Shown here piece after piece: positions 8,692-11,095 of a stretch of 11,095 nucleotides of DNA. This stretch comes from Flavobacterium sp. (GTDB taxonomy: Bacteria; Bacteroidota; Bacteroidia; Flavobacteriales; Flavobacteriaceae), in NCBI GenBank assembly GCA_004296145.1, contig SEBM01000096.1:1-11095 (forward strand), read 5' to 3'. A model generated the notes under the pieces. That model had not been told where the DNA came from. It saw only the letters and a program-made list of their open reading frames with translations, and did not search any database. Position numbers and translations under genes: made by a program. Numbering within the stretch: position 1 is the first letter of the stretch; every line of letters starts with the position of its first letter.

Positions 8692-10458
8692 TTAGTGCCT
8701 TTGTGGCAAAACATCTTCAAAAATCAAATCCAAACCACCTGAAATCAAATGCGCCACTTCAGGACGTTTTATTTTCAAAGTATCTAAATGATTTAAAACT
8801 TCCTGCAATAATTGAGTTTCGCTTGAATCTTTCAAAAGCTCAGCAATCTCTACAGAAAGAAGCCAGTCATTAGAATGATTTTCTTTTAATTTTTGAAAAA
8901 CAGTTTTTAAGTCAGAGCTAGAACTCTTATTCTCTCTAATCAAACGAACATTTTGGTATAAAGTTTCCAATTCGTCACGTTCGTTAGTGTGTTTTGCTTT
9001 AATAGTTTTTGTTGTCGGAACAATGCTAATCAGATCAAAACTATTGACATCGGCCGGGCCTGAAAAAGCAGAAACAACTTTTTTACCAATTGCCATATCG
9101 TAATTTCCCCATTCCGGCTGAAACAAAATTTCATCGCCGTGCGTTACCGTACAATTCCTAAAACTGATTAAGATAATTTCGCCATGAAGATTTCTTGAAC
9201 CTGTAATAATTTCTCCTTCGACAACAATATTGCCTTCAAATTCCAGTTTCACTTTTTCATTTTCAACAATGCTGTACGCTTGTAAATCTTTAGGACTCAT
9301 ATCTTCAATAGAAAGATTGAAACCTTTTAATTTTCCAATCGGACTTCCAAAACCGTGCGGATGTGTTAAAGTTCCGTGTCCAACTAATTCTTTTTCTCTG
9401 TAAGATAAAGCAGTTTTTCCGGTAGTCTGGATATAAACCGGTTTTCCTTCTTCTTCTGTTACTTTAGTGAAAACGCCTGAAATTTGTAAACCTGTACTCA
9501 ATTCAATTGTGCCCAAAGCGTTCGACTGAATTAATTTTTTAATTCCTGAAAGGCCACCTGTTCGCAAAGCCATTTTATTGGCAAATTCTTCTAAAATCAA
9601 ACTCAAATAAGAAAAATTCGGCGTTACATATAGTTGAGGTTGTAATTGTGTAATATCAAAATTCTGATTGGCTGCCGAAATATCATAAGGGATTTTCTTC
9701 ACATTATCTGTCATACACCATGCACTCTCTCCAATTGAAGAAAGCAATCCGGCGCCATATATTTTTGGATCTTCTACAGTCCCGATCAAACCATATTCAA
9801 CTGTCCACCAGTGCAGGTTTCTAATTTGAGCCATTTCAGACAATTCACCCATATTATTTTGTAAATCGGCCACTGCTTTTTCGGCTTCATCAATTTTATC
9901 TTGTGGGGTATCTTCGGCTTCTTTCAAAATCGAAAGCAAACGAATGGCTTCGTACATCTGATAATCTTTGTGAGATGAAATTGCTTTACAGCCTATTTCA
10001 CCAAAACGTCTTAGATATTCAGCATATTCGGGATTTGCAATAATTGGTGCGTGGCCGGCACCTTCGTGAATGATATCCGGAGCGGGAGTATATTCAATAT
10101 GTTCTAACTGACGAATGTCTGATGCAATTACCAGGACATTATAAGCCTGAAATTCCATAAAAGCATTTGGCGGAATAAATCCATCAACTGCAACAGCAGC
10201 CCATCCAATTTCGGTCAGGATTCGGTTCATGCCGTACATACTTGGAATAGAGTCAATTTCGATTCCGGTTTTTTTTAATCCATCCAAGTAAGAATGATGG
10301 GCAACTTTAGATAAATAATCTACATTTTTACGCATCACATATCGCCAAACCGCCTGATTAATCGGAGTGTAATCACTATAATCTTGAGGTTTTATAAATT
10401 GCTTTAAATGTTTTGGCAATCGCTCTAATAATGGATTTGTTTCAATATTTGGATTCAT
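8692..10458 (-). CDS. phhA: Aromatic amino acid hydroxylase, probable phenylalanine 4-monooxygenase (long bacterial form)
   Basis: The 588-residue product belongs to the pterin-dependent, non-heme-iron hydroxylases. The expected cytosolic reaction is phenylalanine to tyrosine with O2 and a tetrahydropterin. The iron site is visible: PDIIHEGAGHAPII gives His131 and His136, and HWWTVEYGL gives Glu221, followed by YGAGLLSSIGES. The two-His/Glu spacing is longer than in human PAH (about 85 residues from His136 to Glu221, against about 40) because of a charged helical insertion at about 160-212. The catalytic part ends near residue 300. A C-terminal extension to 588 contains a beta-rich section (about 340-470) and a helical tail (about 490-575); similar ~580-residue forms are known in Bacillus and Bacteroidota. 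Tyrosine or tryptophan as substrate cannot be excluded. No pterin carbinolamine dehydratase gene is in view. The 5' flank (10459-10563) is AT-rich with no clear TAnnTTTG promoter. The last five codons and the stop come from the adjacent repeat end. Confidence 0.9.
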   Translation of the reverse strand: MNPNIETNPLLERLPKHLKQFIKPQDYSDYTPINQAVWRYVMRKNVDYLSKVAHHSYLDGLKKTGIEIDSIPSMYGMNRILTEIGWAAVAVDGFIPPNAFMEFQAYNVLVIASDIRQLEHIEYTPAPDIIHEGAGHAPIIANPEYAEYLRRFGEIGCKAISSHKDYQMYEAIRLLSILKEAEDTPQDKIDEAEKAVADLQNNMGELSEMAQIRNLHWWTVEYGLIGTVEDPKIYGAGLLSSIGESAWCMTDNVKKIPYDISAANQNFDITQLQPQLYVTPNFSYLSLILEEFANKMALRTGGLSGIKKLIQSNALGTIELSTGLQISGVFTKVTEEEGKPVYIQTTGKTALSYREKELVGHGTLTHPHGFGSPIGKLKGFNLSIEDMSPKDLQAYSIVENEKVKLEFEGNIVVEGEIITGSRNLHGEIILISFRNCTVTHGDEILFQPEWGNYDMAIGKKVVSAFSGPADVNSFDLISIVPTTKTIKAKHTNERDELETLYQNVRLIRENKSSSSDLKTVFQKLKENHSNDWLLSVEIAELLKDSSETQLLQEVLNHLDTLKIKRPEVAHLISGGLDLIFEDVLPQRH

Positions 10459-10563
10459 TTCGAAAACGTTGTAGATTAAAATGTAAAATTACGAATTTAT
10501 GAACCTATAATATATCATTCATCACAATATTTTTATCTGAAAGTGCATTTTATTGCGTTTTTC

Positions 10564-10604
10564 GAATGTAGTTGTCATTTCGAGGAACGAGAAGAATGTA
10601 GTTG
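10564..10604 (+). repeat. Solitary GTCATTTCGAGGAACGAG repeat flanked by 11-bp direct repeats
   Basis: The segment at 10574-10597 (GTCATTTCGAGGAACGAGAA and four more bases) is a clear relative of the core at 8177 and following. GAATGTAGTTG occurs on both sides, at 10564-10574 and 10594-10604. These could be an insertion footprint or a partial tandem duplication. It lies between the hydroxylase start and the globin stop, on the opposite strand to neither gene's coding sequence. Confidence 0.6.
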
Positions 10605-10615
10605 AATTAGTTTTT

Positions 10616-10957
10616 CTACTGCTTTTCAGCATTCCTAAAATACTCAATTTTATGACTAAACATAAATGCCATGTTGGTGGCACGCATTTTTGCTTCTTCT
10701 GTAATCACGCCCGAAAATTGAGAATCAATAGTGGTATTAAAGATTTGAATCCAACGATCAAAATGGGTTTTATCAACAGGTAATTGTTTATGTGGCGGAA
10801 AAGGACTTCCCGAATAAGCGCGTACATCAAATAAAATTGTCTGCCAGAAGTTGTACATTTTTTGCAAATGAGGTTCCCAGCGATCCTGCAATTTGTCATT
10901 AAAAATCGGACCAATAAGATCGTCTTTTCTGACATTATCATAAAAGCTGTTGACCAT
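10616..10957 (-). CDS. Group III truncated hemoglobin (5' end apparently disrupted)
   Basis: This is a small cytosolic heme protein that binds O2 and probably NO, like Campylobacter Ctb. From the only ATG (10957) it is 113 residues. Visible features, aligned by memory with Ctb, are the B-helix FYDNVRKDDLIGPIFN with Tyr6 (B10), WEPHLQKMYNFW with His30 (E7), FPPHKQLP with His56 as the proximal heme ligand (F8), and FDRWIQIF with Trp69 (G8). All heme-pocket residues expected for group III are present. In-frame codons upstream of the ATG (10958-10984) encode RSTIEDIKQ, which matches helix A of the family, so translation from this ATG would lose most of that helix. No ATG, GTG or TTG lies further upstream in this frame before the stop at 11021. 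The gene is on the same strand as the hydroxylase, 157 bp upstream of it. Confidence 0.88.
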   Translation of the reverse strand: MVNSFYDNVRKDDLIGPIFNDKLQDRWEPHLQKMYNFWQTILFDVRAYSGSPFPPHKQLPVDKTHFDRWIQIFNTTIDSQFSGVITEEAKMRATNMAFMFSHKIEYFRNAEKQ

Positions 10958-11000
10958 TTGTTTAATGTCTTCTATAGTAGATCGATTTACTAATGAACAA
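10958..11000 (-). other. Displaced 5' coding part of the hemoglobin gene (apparent extra base)
   Basis: Read on the minus strand, removing one A from the AAA run at 10986-10988 joins TTG TTC ATT AGT to AAT CGA TCT ACT. This gives (M)FISNRSTIEDIKQMVNSFY from a TTG at 10998-11000. The resulting distance from start to the B-helix Tyr (20 residues) nearly equals that in Ctb (19), which supports a one-base insertion or a sequence error. TTG starts are uncommon, so the true initiation site remains uncertain. Confidence 0.5.
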
Positions 11001-11030
11001 CTTGACCTAACCTTATAAAGTTAAGTCAAG
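11001..11030. promoter_or_regulatory. 30-bp near-perfect palindrome upstream of the hemoglobin gene
   Basis: The arms are CTTGACCTAACCTTA and TAAAGTTAAGTCAAG. They are complementary at 13 of 15 positions with no spacer, and both mismatches would be G-U wobbles in a minus-strand RNA. It sits directly before the possible TTG start of the hemoglobin gene. It could be an operator for a dimeric regulator, for example an NO- or redox-responsive one, or the stem of a terminator for a gene beyond the window edge. Neither can be chosen from sequence alone. Confidence 0.45.
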
Positions 11031-11095
11031 GATCACTTGTAAAGTAGCATGAACTAAAGAATGTTAAAATGAGAAATGCGTTGATGAGACAAAAT

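Larger units (their letters stand above)
8133..8710. repeat. 578-bp composite repeat block with terminal inverted repeats; no protein-coding gene inside
   Basis: The left end (8133-8160, starting TTTGCCACGAAGGCACTAAG) and the right end (8683-8710, reverse complement starting TTTGCCACAAAGGCACTAAG) match at about 24 of 28 positions. The pairing continues into a T7 run (8161-8167) at left and an A9 run (8674-8682) at right, so the terminal repeats are about 35 bp. Between them lie five direct ~60-bp repeats, one inverted copy and a run of microrepeats. There is no transposase; small ORFs here are translations of repeats. It resembles a nonautonomous (MITE- or REP-like) insertion. I see no clear target-site duplication, and the right end runs into the hydroxylase gene. 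It separates two convergent genes. Confidence 0.75.

Noticed and set aside
8476..8742. Open frame of 88 codons on the plus strand through the inverted copy and microrepeats
   Set aside because: It is made of repeat translation (RRFFVPQNDKIV) and runs into the hydroxylase gene on the other strand; no family resemblance.
10553..10783. Open frame of 76 codons on the plus strand
   Set aside because: It overlaps the well-supported hemoglobin gene in antisense and shows no family features.
10705..10941. Second minus-strand frame of 78 codons within the hemoglobin gene
   Set aside because: It is a frame shadow; the other frame carries the conserved heme-pocket residues.
11026..11094. Minus-strand frame open from the window edge reading FCLINAFLILTFFSSCYFTS, lipoprotein-signal-like
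   Set aside because: Only 22 codons are visible before a stop that lies inside the palindrome; a chance hydrophobic translation of T-rich DNA is as likely.
11069..11095. Possible plus-strand gene start (MRNALMRQN) at the window edge
   Set aside because: Nine codons are too few to judge, and no promoter or ribosome-binding signal supports it.

Overview
The window is AT-rich DNA that looks like the chromosome of a Flavobacterium-type member of the Bacteroidota. The evidence is a TamB gene overlapping a BamA/TamA-type barrel gene that encodes a lipoprotein (TamL, a form typical of this phylum), a DUF4230 protein, a long-form aromatic amino acid hydroxylase, Lys/Asn/Ile-rich proteins, and intergenic repeats starting TTTGCCACGAA or containing GTCATTCTGAGGAACGAAG, which I recall as common in flavobacterial genomes.

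Layout. Positions 1-5032 (+) hold tamB, cut at its 5' end by the window edge and carrying an apparent one-base frameshift near 756-758. Positions 5001-7331 (+) hold tamL, overlapping the end of tamB. A 123-bp inverted-repeat element (7338-7460) follows, then a membrane-anchored DUF4230 gene (7503-8132, +). A 578-bp gene-free block (8133-8710) is bounded by imperfect terminal inverted repeats. It contains five ~60-bp direct repeats, one inverted copy and a run of 16-17-bp microrepeats. It lies between two convergent genes, and its right end supplies the last five sense codons and the stop codon of the aromatic amino acid hydroxylase (8692-10458, -). Upstream of that gene are a solitary relative of the GTCATT repeat (10564-10604) and a group III truncated hemoglobin gene (10616-10957, -). 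The hemoglobin's helix-A coding sequence continues upstream of its only ATG, so its 5' end looks frame-broken. A near-perfect 30-bp palindrome (11001-11030) follows.

How the genes fit together. TamB (inner-membrane-anchored periplasmic beta protein) and TamL (outer-membrane lipoprotein barrel) are expected to form one envelope-spanning assembly module, and their overlap suggests coupled translation. The DUF4230 protein has no known role and may be only a neighbour. The hydroxylase converts phenylalanine to tyrosine using O2, iron and a reduced pterin. The globin binds O2 or NO. The two lie on the same strand 157 bp apart, but nothing in the sequence shows that they work together.

I see no clear candidate for a new multi-gene system. 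The most interesting parts are the composite repeat block, its takeover of the hydroxylase 3' end, and the two frame breaks, both of which fall in the same 10-mer (AAATCGATCT) and so may share a technical cause.
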